Positions 1 to 11,589 of a stretch of 64,000 nucleotides of DNA are shown here, in pieces. The stretch comes from Macropodus opercularis (Eukaryota > Chordata > Actinopteri > Anabantiformes > Osphronemidae): assembly GCA_030770545.1 (NCBI GenBank), contig CM061106.1, positions 8,970,001 to 9,034,000 of the forward strand, in the 5' to 3' direction. A model generated the notes under the pieces. That model was given only the letters and a program-made list of their open reading frames with translations, had not been told where the DNA came from and made no database searches. The first letter of the stretch is position 1. Each line of letters opens with the position of its first letter. Position numbers and translations under genes: made by a program.

Positions 1-68
1 AAACGCTGTTTGAAAGACATCATCCTTGACATAACTGTGTGACCTGCACGTGGTGTATGAAGCAATGG

Positions 69-69
<1 letters not shown>

Positions 70-118
<49 letters not shown>
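70..118. repeat. (GATA)n microsatellite
   Basis: About 12 uninterrupted GATA units. It abuts a short sequence (tttattta...ggggaaatt) that resembles the 3' terminus of a common fish LINE, so the microsatellite probably grew from the LINE tail. A longer (GATA)n lies at 45.36 kb next to clearer LINE coding remnants. Confidence 0.95.
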
Positions 119-121
<3 letters not shown>

Positions 122-300
122 CTTTATTTATCCCGCAGAGGGGAAATTCTGGTGAACCAGCAGCAGCAAAGAACAGTTGGAAAATAAGAAAATACAAAAA
201 CTTCCAATATTTACAAAAAAAGAAGAGTAAAATATTTTACACATCATATACAAAAAAGAAAATGTACATATCTAAAACATAAACATGGTGCTTCACGCAG
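119..300 (-). mobile_element. LINE 3'-end fragment
   Basis: Directly after the GATA tract comes a tttat-tatccc-gaggggaaatt block followed by A-rich sequence with 'caatatttacaaa'. The same order (terminal block, then 'acaatatttacaaa') is seen at 21.08 kb, so the two are relatives. With the tail at the left, the element reads on the minus strand. The exact family is not assigned. Confidence 0.5.
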
Positions 301-302
301 AA

Positions 303-813
303 CGTTTACCACGCAAGAAGTGAGTGTGTGTCTGCACATGATCAACACAAGCCCATCAGAAGTGAAGTTCTCCTACATAGACCCCTTTAATGACCCTCGT
401 GATCTGAACAGGCCTGCGTTAGGTCTACATTCTGTCGCCCTGGAGGTTACGGTGCATTAGCTTCTACGTAGCAGAATATGTTGGGTACAAAACCCAGGTT
501 ACGTCAGAAACGAGCCACCACTGCAGCAACAGGCTGCAGAGCAGCAGTGAACTGGAGACATGGAAACAATTCGCCTGCTGGTTGAAACACGACTAGCGTT
601 CACATTTTTATTTTTAGTACTTAGTCGATGCTCCGCCGACGTAGTAACTAAAAAGCTGACGTTCAAACAAAAACAAAGTGAAGGAAATGACGTCTTTATC
701 CTGACAGAGGAGATTAGACCAGGCAGAAACACCTGGTGGGGCTGTACTGGTTGAAGAAAGAATCACTGGCAAAACAAGGACATTGTCAAACAATGTCAAA
801 ATATTTCTTATAG
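303..813. other. No recognised gene
   Basis: Non-repetitive sequence. A 64-codon open frame at 560-754 (+) begins with a hydrophobic stretch but matches nothing I recognise. No P-loop or other GTPase motif is present that could supply the missing 5' part of the SLIP-GC-like gene to the right. Confidence 0.4.
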
Positions 814-3800
814 GTCAGCTGCTGAGCTTCGGGAGCAAACCAAGGAAAGCATCAGGAAAAAATTCAGTGAGCTTAATCAGGTAAAGGTGAGTTTTATAGT
901 CTGGCTCTAAATGTCTCTGCCAGCAGGACAATGAGCACAAACATGACCAGAAGCACAATCAAAGAGTTTAGGTCAGGGAGCCCAGTAGAGAGGAGATTTT
1001 CATCTATCATCACCTTCCCCTCGCATTGATGGCTTGATCACTTCTACTTTAACATCTGGGTCCATGTGCTGTCAAGCAGAAACTTCTGTTTGGCTCCGTC
1101 CAGTTTTTACAGGAACTTAGGAAAACAATGGAGAAGCAAGACTTGAAAACGGCTTCATCCAACCTATCGTTAACAATTTTACTAAGCCAGACCCAACAGA
1201 CTGTTTCTACGCAGTATGTTCTCAGGGAGCTGAACGAAATGCTCGCCACACTTTAGAAATGTCATTTTATCTGACCTTTCACTTCACAACTATGCTTCAC
1301 ATTGTGTTGGTCTGTCATCACTCCAACGCAGAAACTCGTCAGTGACGACTGTTTCAAAGTGTTTACAGTCAGTTCTGAAGAGTTTCTCAAAAAAAGGAAA
1401 TTTACACCAGAAGAGACCGGTGAGAGAAATATACATTATATATGTAAATTATATAACAATGTTCTGAATTTGAACAAATGTCAAGTGAGTAAGTGAAATA
1501 AAAAGTACACAACATATAGAATACTTCATTCCCCTACAGAAATACCTGACGTGCAGAACATTCTGGTGGAGCTCTGTGACTGTCAGACCAAGGCAAAGAA
1601 CTACATCTCTGGAGCTCGTGGCATTCTGTCCCTGATTCAAGGAATGAAAAGCAGCAGAGGGGTAAATTTAATCCATGTGTCTCTGATTTCAACCCATCTG
1701 TTGTTCAAGTCTGACTCACAGGAGTCTCCAGGGACTGTCAGCAGCTGATTTAGTTGATTTTGCTAATTGAATCAAAGCACTTTGTATGACATCATAAAAT
1801 GTCTGTTGTGAAGCTGGAAGCAGTCACTTCAATGGTAGAACCAGGTCAACCTGACTAAAATCATGGTTGTGAGGCAGTGACCATGAATTTAAATTCTTCT
1901 CCTCACTTCCAAAGCTCTTCATAATAAAGCTCCATCTTGTCTTAGACCTCATGGCTCCTTCTGCTCCAACAGAACCTTGCTTCTCAGAGCTGGTCTACTG
2001 GTGGTTCCTAGAGTTTCTACATGTAGAACGGGAGGTAGAGCCTTTAGCTCCAAGCTCCTCTATGTGGAACCAGCTTCCAGTTCAGGTTCTAGCAGCAGAC
2101 GCCCTCTCTAGTTTTAAAACTAGGCTGAAACCTTCCTTTTCACTCTAAAGAAAAGAGACATTATGTGGGTGAGAGGAGGACGTTGGCCAAGCTGACATCC
2201 ATCATGGACCATTGGATTTAATCTGCAAATGTTACGTTTATTTTTGGTATAATGACACATAAAACTATAGTTATGATGCTCGATCCATTCTCTTGAATTT
2301 TAACATCCTTTGCTTTCAGTCTTCCACAACAGATGATTTGTGCAAAGACCTAAAAGAGAACCTGAAGAAAGGACATGATAGAATCCACAGATCCCTGAAT
2401 GAGGCCTGTAAGACCTTTGAGAAGCGTCTTACTAACGGGGTTGAAAAGGCCAAACGCTCATACCATAAAGACTTGGAAGCATTCTTAAATACTGTAAGTT
2501 AATATAATAACTGCGTCCAAAGATACAACTTGAACATTTTAACCATGTTAAATGACTTTGTTGTGTTTCAGTCAGGTGATTCCCGCGGTTTCCACAAAAG
2601 GCTGCAGAGTGTAGTTAAAAACAGTGGCATCTACCAACCAAAGAAAAGCAAAGAGATGAACCTGAATGTGACGCTAGCCAGACACCTGACTGAGAGCATT
2701 GAAGAGGAATTCAAAACTACGTTCCCGTAAGAGACACACTGCTGGAAGAATCCAGACAAATATGTTTAGTGGCTGAATGGAAACGATAGAATGTGGTGTG
2801 AGGGTGATGAGCCTGAGGTTAAGAGCCTGAGGTCACCTACACATCATAATATATAAAGATCTATATCTAACTCCATTCACGGCTGGGTAATATTTTCCAG
2901 AAACAACAAGGGACGCGGACCATTCAAAGGAGCCATCAACAAGTTTACGCTTGAGACAAAGACACTGATTCAAAAACACAAAGATGCTGAACTGCTACTG
3001 ACGTTTCTCCAGATGGACGTAAGCCATAACTGGCTAGTTTGTGTCCTACTGAGTCTATTTTTATGGTGAATGTGTTTTGTTTTGTTTGTCCTTTAAGGAA
3101 ATGAAAATAAAGATAAAACTCAACAACACCATCCGGGAGGAGAAGAAACTCGTCTACAAAAGCTTGGCAGAGACAATCAAAGAAACCATGGAAGTCTGCT
3201 ATAAAAGCACGAAAGCCGTCATGAGCTGAACATTCTCACTTTTAATATGTCATGACATCATTATGCCTGAAGAGAAAACTGAGTTTTGTTTTTGTGTAAC
3301 TTTAGAAGCTGAGAAGATTAAAGGAAAGGGCATGTTGGAGAAGATAAGGCAGAAGCTGAGGACTCATGTGAGTGAGTCACGGGACATCATGTTCAACAAG
3401 GCCAAAGAAAATATGTTGGACAAGCTGAACCATCTGAAGGTTTGTCTCATTTACAGACGTATTCTAGCAGATGCTGGCAGCCCTTGTTTTGTCAGTGTTA
3501 GCGTTTAAACATTACTTCAGGTTGGGCACAATGTTTGACTGTTTGGCTTCTAACATGGTCTCTGCTGTTGAACCAGTGGAGAATTCTTAGGGACCGGAAG
3601 CAAACCCTGGAGGAATCAATGCAGCTGTCACTGAGGACAGACTGTGGCTCAATCCCAGGTAAAGAAGACACAGCAACATTTTCTTGGAAATCAAACGCAA
3701 TGAATGACTTTTCACTGACGTAGTTTAATGCTTTCCATCGTGCATATATATTTGGTTTTTAGATTTTCAAGAGGAGCTTGAGGTAATGACAGGATACTAC

Positions 3801-3833
3801 AATCAACTGAAAGGCAACACGGCGACGGATTAA
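814..3833 (+). CDS. Nuclear GTPase SLIP-GC-like gene, C-terminal exons only (partial, possibly decayed)
   Basis: SLIP-GC (NUGGC) is a dynamin-like nuclear GTPase, described in mammals from germinal-centre B cells and expanded in fish. Exons I can place: ~814-886; ~1318-1419 (reads FKVFTVSSEEFLKKR); 1540-1661 (NYISGARGILSLIQG); 2320-2493; 2572-2726 (LNVTLARHLTESIEEEFKTT); 2901-3018; 3098-~3225; 3306-3439; 3577-3658; 3763-3833 (stop TAA). Most junctions are GT-AG with matching phase, and the order of motifs follows the helical C-terminal half of the family. The N-terminal GTPase domain is absent: it may lie left of the window or be lost. Signs of decay: the exon ending near 3225 has no good donor in the required phase and runs into an in-frame TGA (3226-3228), and the sequence between 900 and 1300 gives no clean exon. 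The ~660-bp intron after 1661 carries a LINE fragment. Family assignment is fairly sure; functionality is doubtful. Confidence 0.62.
1925..2150 (+). mobile_element. LINE (L2/Maui-like) ORF2 C-terminal fragment
   Basis: Contains the usual end of fish L2-type reverse transcriptase ORFs: a 'ctccaagctcctctatgtggaaccag' type block coding for 'WNQLPVQV', then 'gccctctctagttttaaaactaggctgaaa' coding for a 'LSSFKTRLKP' tail. The frame is broken. It sits in an intron of the SLIP-GC-like gene. Confidence 0.65.
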
Positions 3834-4279
3834 ACCTGACAGACTGAGGAATATTAGTAATGATCCCTTTTCGTGACACTATTACACTGACGTCTCGTTT
3901 TCAGATAAACTAATAAAGAATTCAAACAGCATTTATCCAAGTGGGAGCAGTTTCTCCACATCCACTCAGTCCATTCATGTGTCTCATCTTTCCTTCTTTG
4001 CAGGGTTTTAGGTTGGAGGAGAAACAACGGACGCCTGGATTTAACCTGTTATTCTTTATCCTAACGATGTTCGTTTCGTTACACTTTTGTTTTTGAATAT
4101 TTTGTCGACAGATTTTAGATGGTGGTAGATTTTTTTTCTTTACCTGATTTATAGTAAATGTAAAGGACAAAAGGGGAGGATGCAAATATTGGTTTTGATT
4201 GATTTTATCGTTTTCTTTACCTTTTGGTGATTGGAGTTTAGTTTTTTCCTCTGGATTTGATTGATGGTGACTTGGGGTA
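3834..4279. other. 3' flank of SLIP-GC-like gene, no further gene
   Basis: An 'actaataaagaattc' poly(A)-signal-like motif lies near 3910, about 80 bp after the stop codon, and suits a 3' UTR. Otherwise only AT-rich unique sequence. Confidence 0.4.
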
Positions 4280-4284
4280 GAAGA

Positions 4285-4805
4285 TGTAATGGAATTTCTA
4301 CTATATAGGTGTTTTCCCTGTGAGTCATATTACTTGATATATCTTCATGTGTACTTGCCTTTACCTGTACTAAGCAAAGTAATCATAGAATGAGTTATAT
4401 ACCTGCTTACAGAAATATTTTAGAATAGTGAGCCTTCTCTTTCTGATGGGAAAGGGAGGTAGGGAGACACTGTTTAGTTAAATTGTTTTACAGCATGGAC
4501 CATGGCCATGAGAGCATGGCAGCAGAACTTTGATTTACTTTGTTATCTGTTATACTTTTCTCCTGGTGCAACGCAGTGACTGACCCGGAGACTGAGCTAA
4601 TGAGAAGACACATCTTTACTCCTTAGCAACGAAGGAGGTATTTAGGTAGGAACAGGGTAGATGACTTCAGATCTACACTCAGGCAGGACAGTTTTGCACT
4701 GACTCTGTGTATTTCTCTTCATGCAAGAATAAAAGACGACAGAAAGACAACTTTGATCGACTTTTGATTCATTCACCAGGTTCATAACAGGTTTTTGCCT
4801 CGACA
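4285..4805 (+). mobile_element. Solo LTR of an LTR retroelement (521 bp)
   Basis: Begins tgtaatggaatttctac and ends ggtttttgcctcgaca (TG...CA termini). It is flanked by a perfect 5-bp direct repeat gaaga at 4280-4284 and 4806-4810, which is a target-site duplication. It contains an 'aagaataaaagac' poly(A)-signal region near 4725. A close copy at 48549-49071 is followed by internal sequence, which fixes orientation and boundaries. With no internal region here, this is a solo LTR left by LTR-LTR recombination. Confidence 0.9.
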
Positions 4806-4810
4806 GAAGA

Positions 4811-5630
4811 CGACAGTTATTTCTCAGATGTGTGAACCTTGATGACATATGAAGCTAATTTGAAGAAATGACTTATTATACTATATACTTTCTTATGCTT
4901 TGTTTTTTTCTTCTTAAAGGTGATGCACTAGTTAATCAATTTCATTAGTGAATGTTTCTCAACGTACACAGTCGATTATGTCCTATTATAATTTGCATTA
5001 TTAGTAACATGATCACATTTATCATCAGCTCTAACATTTGTTACATTGTAATTTCTCAGTCTCTCAGCTCTTCCAAGCGATCGCAACACTGTTACCGTAA
5101 TTATCAGACGAATCTCGCACTTAAAACCCAGTGACGGCCGATTTGACCACGGAAATGCGAACAGCGGCTCAGTGACCAGTAGACGCACAGAGACTCACTG
5201 ACACAAACAGCCTCTTACTGAATCCTGATCAGTCAGAGAACAACCCTGGAAAACCGCGAAGCCAACTTTCTCCCACAGCTGCTACAGACGAGGACGAGCA
5301 GGACCCGGAAATAGAAACAACAGCGAGTCCCTCCGAGGATTTATGTCAGTTTTTAGTTACTCACAGAGCTTCCGCTGAGCAACGTTAGAAAACTTATACA
5401 TAGAAGCTGAAGACGTTCCGGAAAACTAAGAATAAAGTTAAAATGTAAAATAAATCTGTGCCATTTATTGCAATGTGAGTTTTTATCGTCAAAGAAGACA
5501 ACAAACTCCTCTCAGGTCGAGGACGGATATAAATTCTCAGCTGTGTGTAAACGTCAAACATTTTTGTTAAATATAACTTTATTTGTTGCATTTTAGGGTG
5601 AAATTATTTTTTATAACAATGCCATTAGGA
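4811..5630. other. Intergenic, one short dispersed segment
   Basis: About 50 bp at 4885-4945 (ttttttcttcttaaaggtga...) recurs at about 36200-36260 beside the retroviral remnant. The rest holds no gene I can support. Confidence 0.4.
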
Positions 5631-5783
5631 GGTAAAGAACGTCTGTTAGTTATCGCGAGATTCGAATAAAATCCAGTTGGTATCGGAGATGTCGCGGGAT
5701 TCCGCGAGAGTTGCTGTGTTTGTGTCGCCATTCTGGAAGCAGTCAGGACGTAAAGCTGGTGGATTTTAGCGACCAGAATCAAA
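5631..5783 (+). promoter_or_regulatory. CpG-rich promoter/5' UTR of zinc-finger gene A
   Basis: Locally CpG-dense with two CGCGAGA-type motifs (atcgcgagattc near 5652 and ccgcgagagttg near 5702), a class of element found in TATA-less vertebrate promoters. It lies directly before the first coding ATG. Start-site position is inferred. Confidence 0.4.
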
Positions 5784-8700
5784 ATGGATCAATACAAGGT
5801 GGAAGTGAAAACACAGGACGTGGACGTTAATCAAGACCAGTTGAAGAGCGACACGGAGCAGGACCCGAGTTTAACCGAGCAGGACCGATCCACTAGAATG
5901 AAGGAGCAGCAGGACAACGACCACGATGGAGCCACAGACCAACAGGTCGGTGCTGATCAGTTCACCGCTAAAAGCGGCTCATAGCGACACTAAAAGCCTG
6001 AACATGAGCCTCAGGCTCCGTCTGTCACCAGAACAAAGTGGTTGGTGTCAAACCTAGGAAGCAGTTTAGTCTTTGTCGGGCTGCAGACGTGGTGGGAGGC
6101 AACATGGCGGCTTTTCCCCGATGCTTTAGTGAAAACCCAGCAAACGAGTGTGGCTGGAAAAGCTTTGACTAAACAGTGATGATCCCAGAGGAAACATTAG
6201 AACAGACGTCCAACGATGTAGCAGCGAAATCTGGTTGATGCAGCTTGAACAGGACAGAAAAGAAGAACGAGCTTCAACAAAGAGATAAATGTATCAGTTA
6301 AAACATGAGGAAGCTCATTTAAATATCCAGGTCAGCGGAAAATGCTGAGTCACAGGATTGTTGTGCTTTTCTTCCCCTTTCACTGTTTGTAGGAAGCTCA
6401 GGTATGAATTGAGTTAATTTCTATCACAGGTCCTTCAAATGACTTAGTTCACCTGTTGCCATGTCTCTGATGCTGCTATTCAGCAGTTTATCTGTTTATG
6501 TAATATTAAATATTCACCACAATAGAAATGATGAATAAATTCAAAGGAAAACCCAGTTTGTAGTGGGAGGCCCTGGTCTTGGAGGAGTTTGTGTATATGG
6601 AGTTATTCTAGGTTATAGCTCTATAATTTCCATTTACAGTGCTGCTAGTATCTATATATACAATTTAAATGCAACTATGAACAAAGTATTTTTCACACAA
6701 TGTTATGCTTCGTGTGAACATATGTATATTCTTGCTGTTGAGGTCTGTGTAAGATGGTCAGGAAGCTAAAAGCAGCTTCATATGGGGCGTTTTACAAACA
6801 GTATTTATTGTTGGCCTTCAACTAATGGACTGCGATGGTCCAAGAGGGAGGAAAGATGCTCAGAACAGTTATAATCCTTCATCCACAGCCCAGGCTGCTG
6901 TAGCTGCTCCCACAGTAGAGACAACTGGCCACAAAGAGTCACAGACACACGTCTAACACCAACCACAGCCTCACCACGGTTGGACAGAAGCTGCCTGATG
7001 GACTATTATTGGCTGTTTTGTGTTTATTGTATGTTTATGTGATGCTCATTGATTTTGTATGTAGACAAACCTGTGCAACCAGTTAAAACGGAGAAAGGTT
7101 GACTCACCTTTTGTAGCATGAAGCGTGTGAAGAGTTTGCTTGTGGGGTTGAGAGAATCTCAAGGCTACAAGTCCATGTCCAGAAATCTGAGTGTTCCTGT
7201 GTCCACTGTGCACGATATCATCCAGAGGTTTATTGTTCACACAGAATTTATTGTGGTTCTGTCACATTTCAGTATTTGGCCTTTACCTCATGTGTCTGAC
7301 ACTCTGGAACTATGTTTCACCTTGATTACAGTTAACTTCAGTTTTAACAATTATCTTCATCGTGTAAGATAAACTATCATCTGCTATATGTTGAAAGGTT
7401 GTAACTCTCATCATAATTAATTATGAAACTTATCCTACAGTTATTGTAGAATTATGAATCTCAATTTGAAATTAGTTTTACACTTTTGTTTAATTCAATG
7501 CATCAATATTGTTTTTCAGTCCAGTTTTCACCTCCTCTTCTCTGACTACTTGCAGTTTTTACAGGCTTCTCTTCTTACTCTCTTCCCTCTTCGACTTGGG
7601 TGACAGGCAACCGACTTCCATCACAGCTACTCCTTCCACTAGCTGTTCACTTTTCAGTAGAAGCTCTGTCGTCTCCTTGGCTTCGACATTATTTGGTTTA
7701 CTCATCTGCTAAGGGGATGTGTGTTTGGATGACTCGTCCTATGCGTGTTTTTCTGTGAAGGCTTTCTATAAGGCTCATACTTCTTTCTTTGACTGTATCT
7801 GCTTCTTTGGTTACTATTTGGCCTCTAGCGCTCAAAACTACTCCTCATTACTTCTCCAGCTTTGAGGCTTATAAGGCCTAGAATATATAATCCTCATTCT
7901 TCCTCATATCTCCACCTGAGTTGAAATTTACCATTACCATCGTCCATTCCTCCTGGCTCTCTGACAGTATCCTAGTATAATAAAAACAACAGAAGTTCTG
8001 GGGACCTTGCTGTCTTTTGGTATTGTAGCCATTTGTGCTATCATGAGATTTAATTTTCTCCTCTTCTATATCTGTCACTTTAGAAACCCAGAGGAAGAAG
8101 GACTTCAAGGCTGCATCTCTGTCAGCAATGTGACCAAGCCTTCACCAGACCATCAGAACTAAAGAAGCATCAGAAGGTTCACTCTGGAGAGAAATACAGC
8201 TGTGACCAGTGTGGAAAAGCTTTCACTACGAGAAGTAAACTAAAGACCCATCAGCAGATTCATACAGAAAGACTGTACACCTGCAATGAATGTGGATCAG
8301 CTTTCTACACGGCACAGACTTTGAAAATCCACTATCGCATTCACACTGGAGAGAAACCTTACTCATGTGATCAGTGTGGAAAAGCGTTCTCTGACCATGG
8401 CACCTTACGGAAACACAAACGTGTTCACACTGGAGAGAAGCCTCACTCATGTGATCAGTGTGGAAAAGCGTTCTCTGTCTTCAGCAGTTTACAAACACAT
8501 CAACGTGTTCACACTGGAGAGAGACCTTACTGGTGTGAACAGTGTGGAAAAGCGTTCTCTCATCCCAGTCACTTAGTAAGCCACCACCGGGTACACACCG
8601 GAAAGAAACCTCACTGGTGTGAACAGTGTGGAAAAACGTTCTCCCAGCTCAGCAACTTACGGACACACCAACGTGTTCACACTGGAGAGAAACCTCACTC

Positions 8701-8875
8701 ATGTGAACAGTGTGGAAAAGCATTCACTCAGCTCAGTAGTTTACTGAGACACCAACGTAGTCACACTGGAGAGAAACCTTACTGGTGTGAACAGTGTGGA
8801 AAAACGTTTTCTTATTCTTCCAGCCTAAAGAAGCACCAGCGCATTCACATTGGAGAAAGACCTGATTCATGTTAG
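5784..8875 (+). CDS. C2H2 zinc-finger protein, gene A (9 complete fingers)
   Basis: Likely a nuclear sequence-specific DNA-binding protein; targets unknown. Two coding exons: 5784-5945 (54 codons, acidic, Gln/Asp-rich, starting MDQYKVEVKTQDVDV) and 8084-8875. The donor (cag|gtcggt) and acceptor (tttag|aaacc) are both phase 0, giving about 317 aa. Fingers follow C-x2-C-x12-H-x3-H with TGEKP-type linkers; the first is the divergent LCQQCDQAFTRPSELKKH. The ninth ends IHIGERP, then the tenth is cut after DSC by a TAG stop (8873-8875). In the same frame after the stop the sequence still reads as a finger to about 8938, so the protein seems to have lost its last finger. The first-exon start was chosen because the paralogue at 25349 has an identical architecture. 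Without splicing the first exon runs into a stop at 5982. No KRAB, SCAN or BTB domain is visible. Confidence 0.8.
5946..8083 (+). other. Intron of zinc-finger gene A
   Basis: Holds a Tc1-like transposase fragment (7118-7231) and, from about 7960 to the acceptor, a stretch highly similar to the matching intron end of gene B (26690-26805). The remainder, including a pyrimidine-rich part around 7510-7720, shows nothing recognisable. Confidence 0.7.
7118..7231 (+). mobile_element. Tc1-like transposase N-terminal (HTH) fragment
   Basis: Translates to ...ESQGYKSMSRNLSVPVSTV..., the helix-turn-helix segment typical of Tc1/mariner transposases (usual form GKGYKxISKxLxVPxSTVxxII). No catalytic DDE part or terminal repeats nearby. 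The same piece occurs at 25988-26105 at the equivalent intron position of gene B. Confidence 0.75.
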
Positions 8876-9340
8876 AGTTGTGGTAAAACATTCTTTACCT
8901 GTTCCATCCTAAAATGCCACCAGCGTATTCACACAGGAATTTTTCAAACAGTGGATAATCATCTTTCCAAGCAGTTAACATTATATCCAGCAGCACAGCA
9001 TCAACAGTTTCACACTAGAGATGGACTTTACTTGTGGAAAAAACTGTAAACACAAACTTTTGCCTTTCATCAAAGTAACACGTCACAGAACAAAACCTTT
9101 ATGATTTGGAAACTTTTTCATGAGTTTCGTTTCTGTGTTTTGTAAGTGTTACTTTGTAGAAACATGAATGACTTTAAACGTGGCCCAGTTATTGTTTAGC
9201 GGCAGGTTTCTTTACTTTCTGTCTAAAACTAAACTAGATCGGCTTGTTGGAAATGAACTGCACCTGGAAAACAGATCCAAGAAGTGACAACACAACCAAC
9301 AACCAGACGCTACATACGTCTGTGCCGTTTGTTTTTCTCA
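8876..9340 (+). other. Ghost finger and 3' UTR of zinc-finger gene A
   Basis: 8876-8938 is a finger relic downstream of the stop (SCGKTFFTCSILKCHQRIHT). From about 9118 the sequence is homologous to 28795-29190 downstream of gene B (shared 'ctttaaacgtggcc', 'cagcaggtttct' and 'gtgacaacacaaccaac' blocks). An aataaa-type signal lies near 9369. Confidence 0.65.
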
Positions 9341-11589
9341 GAGACACAATTGTTGTTCTGTTCACAGTAAATAAAAATGAGAGGAAAGTGACTTAATGTC
9401 GCCTCTAAAATGGAGGGAGGCATCCCACCTTGATCATCTCCACTTGTGTTGCTTATCACAAGTGTTTCAGCTTCATCATCATCATCGGTATCAGTCAAAT
9501 GACTCTCTACTGTTAAGTACTGTGATGAGTTTAAACTTGTATTGATGATAAAGGATGAAGAATCAAAGATCTACAGCTGGCTCCTAGTTTTTCAACCCAG
9601 AGACTCTCAGCCAACAACCTTCACACCTGAGTCGTGTCCACTCTTCAACCAGCCTTAATCTTCAAAAGCCAAAGGGGTTGTGAGTAGAGTAGGACCATAG
9701 GGCAAGAATAGCCACCTGCATATTCAATACATTGTAATATTGGTATTTTAATCATTTTTATTATTTGCTGTAAGCCTCTGCATTTTGCTAAGTAAAGTAG
9801 AACATTTCCAGTTAAAGTAACAGCTTCCTTGCTTTAATTGTATTTCATCAGGGTTTCTTCAAAGAGCTCGTAGCTTCTTCTTCTTGTTATTCTAGTCTCA
9901 GCCTAGAATAGAAACCTGTTAAATCCCAGGAAGGCTGATAAATTAACCACTTTAATGTGAGGACTGGCTGCTCTCTGGGACTAGAGTCAGGGTAACAAAC
10001 ATGTGAGACCTCAAGACCTGCTGAGAAAAGTGTTTTTTTATTGTTTTAAATGCTGTAATGTAAATGTATTCAACAATGAACATTACAAGCAGGACATAAA
10101 CGTGAACACCACCAACGTTCAATTAGCAACATGGGAACCTTCCACTTTCTTTACTGCTCAAAAATGCAGAACTGTGTCAAAACAAGTTGTAGAAATCCTG
10201 CATAACTAACTTTTTCAGGGATATTCTACTTGACGTGACTATGACGTTCTTCCTCTGGTGTGGACGTCTCTGGTTGACTCATTAAAAGAAGCAGCCTCCT
10301 GTTCAATGACAGTCAAAACACATACTAAATTTAAGAGGACGTCTCTACTACGTTAATACAAACTCTAATACAAAGATTATACTTGAAGGCGTTGCCCCAT
10401 ATGTCATCAAATGTGTTTTCAAACATCTTGTGCTTTCTGGTTTTTCAATTTAGAAACATTCTAAAGTGTAATTAATGGCTTCCCCTAATTTTCTGTGGAT
10501 GCAAGAGCTGAGCCTTGTCCCACATCTATTAACACATCATCATTAAATGACCCTAAACTGAAGCAGTCTAAGATAATAAATACACATAAAAGCTGTTTGT
10601 TTGCTGCTTGCTGTAATTTTTACAGATTCAAATTATTTTTTGTTTTCACCTGTTATTGTTCTCAACTTTCTCAGGACTGAAGTTGTTGATAAAGCAGCAT
10701 TTAAAACATATCAAACCTGAACAACATTATCTTTTGAATCATCAAAATATTTTGTCCAATCAATGTGAACCGAAGCCTGTCTGAGGTAAAAAGTCTAAAC
10801 CATGTGAAAGGAAAGAGAAAATATTTCTTTGGAATGGAAGGAGTTGAATATATAGATTCTGTGCCCTGGATTATGTTACAGCGAAATATAATAATTATAC
10901 ATGTAAGAAATACTTGTTATGCAATTATGGTTGGATGTGTGAGTGTAATGAGATTATTTGACAAGAAACAAGAAAAAACAAACTAAGCACATTGGTTTTT
11001 ATTAACTTGTTATCGCTTAGTTTGTCTGTAGATGCCAGAGGACTATTGAGAACTGAAGGTTTTACATCTGAATCACATTGACAGCACAGTAACATGTAAC
11101 ATGTCTCAGACTGTGTGGACAGTAATGAACTGAGGAAAGTTTTCCTAAAGCTTCTGCAGCAATAGAGACAATTATTACACCTGCCTCTGCTTAACATTAG
11201 CAGCAGGACAATACTGGAAACTAGCATCACTGTGACACACTGAGCTGAAAATAGCAGGTGACGTAGCTAATGTGACGTAACACTGTTAACAGGTGAAGAA
11301 CATGAACATTAAATTCTACAACATATTCTAACTACATGACTCTATGGACATTTGATGAAGGAGTCAAACATTGTGACGTTTTGCTGCCTTTCCTCAGCTG
11401 CATGTTCCTGAGAAAACAGCTTCAATAACTACACTGATAATCTTCTGTTCCTCAATCCAAATCCTCATTTTGAATAATCCTCCTTCATCCTCATATAACA
11501 GACACTCAGTGAGTTCAGGCCATGTGAGCTGTGTGTGACATCGCTCCCTATTGGCTCCTTCACCACTAAACTAACTCTGACTCTATTGG
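9341..11589. other. Intergenic, nothing recognised
   Basis: AT-rich sequence. Several 60-100 codon open frames on both strands show neither family motifs nor supporting splice sites. I see no RNA gene. Confidence 0.4.
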
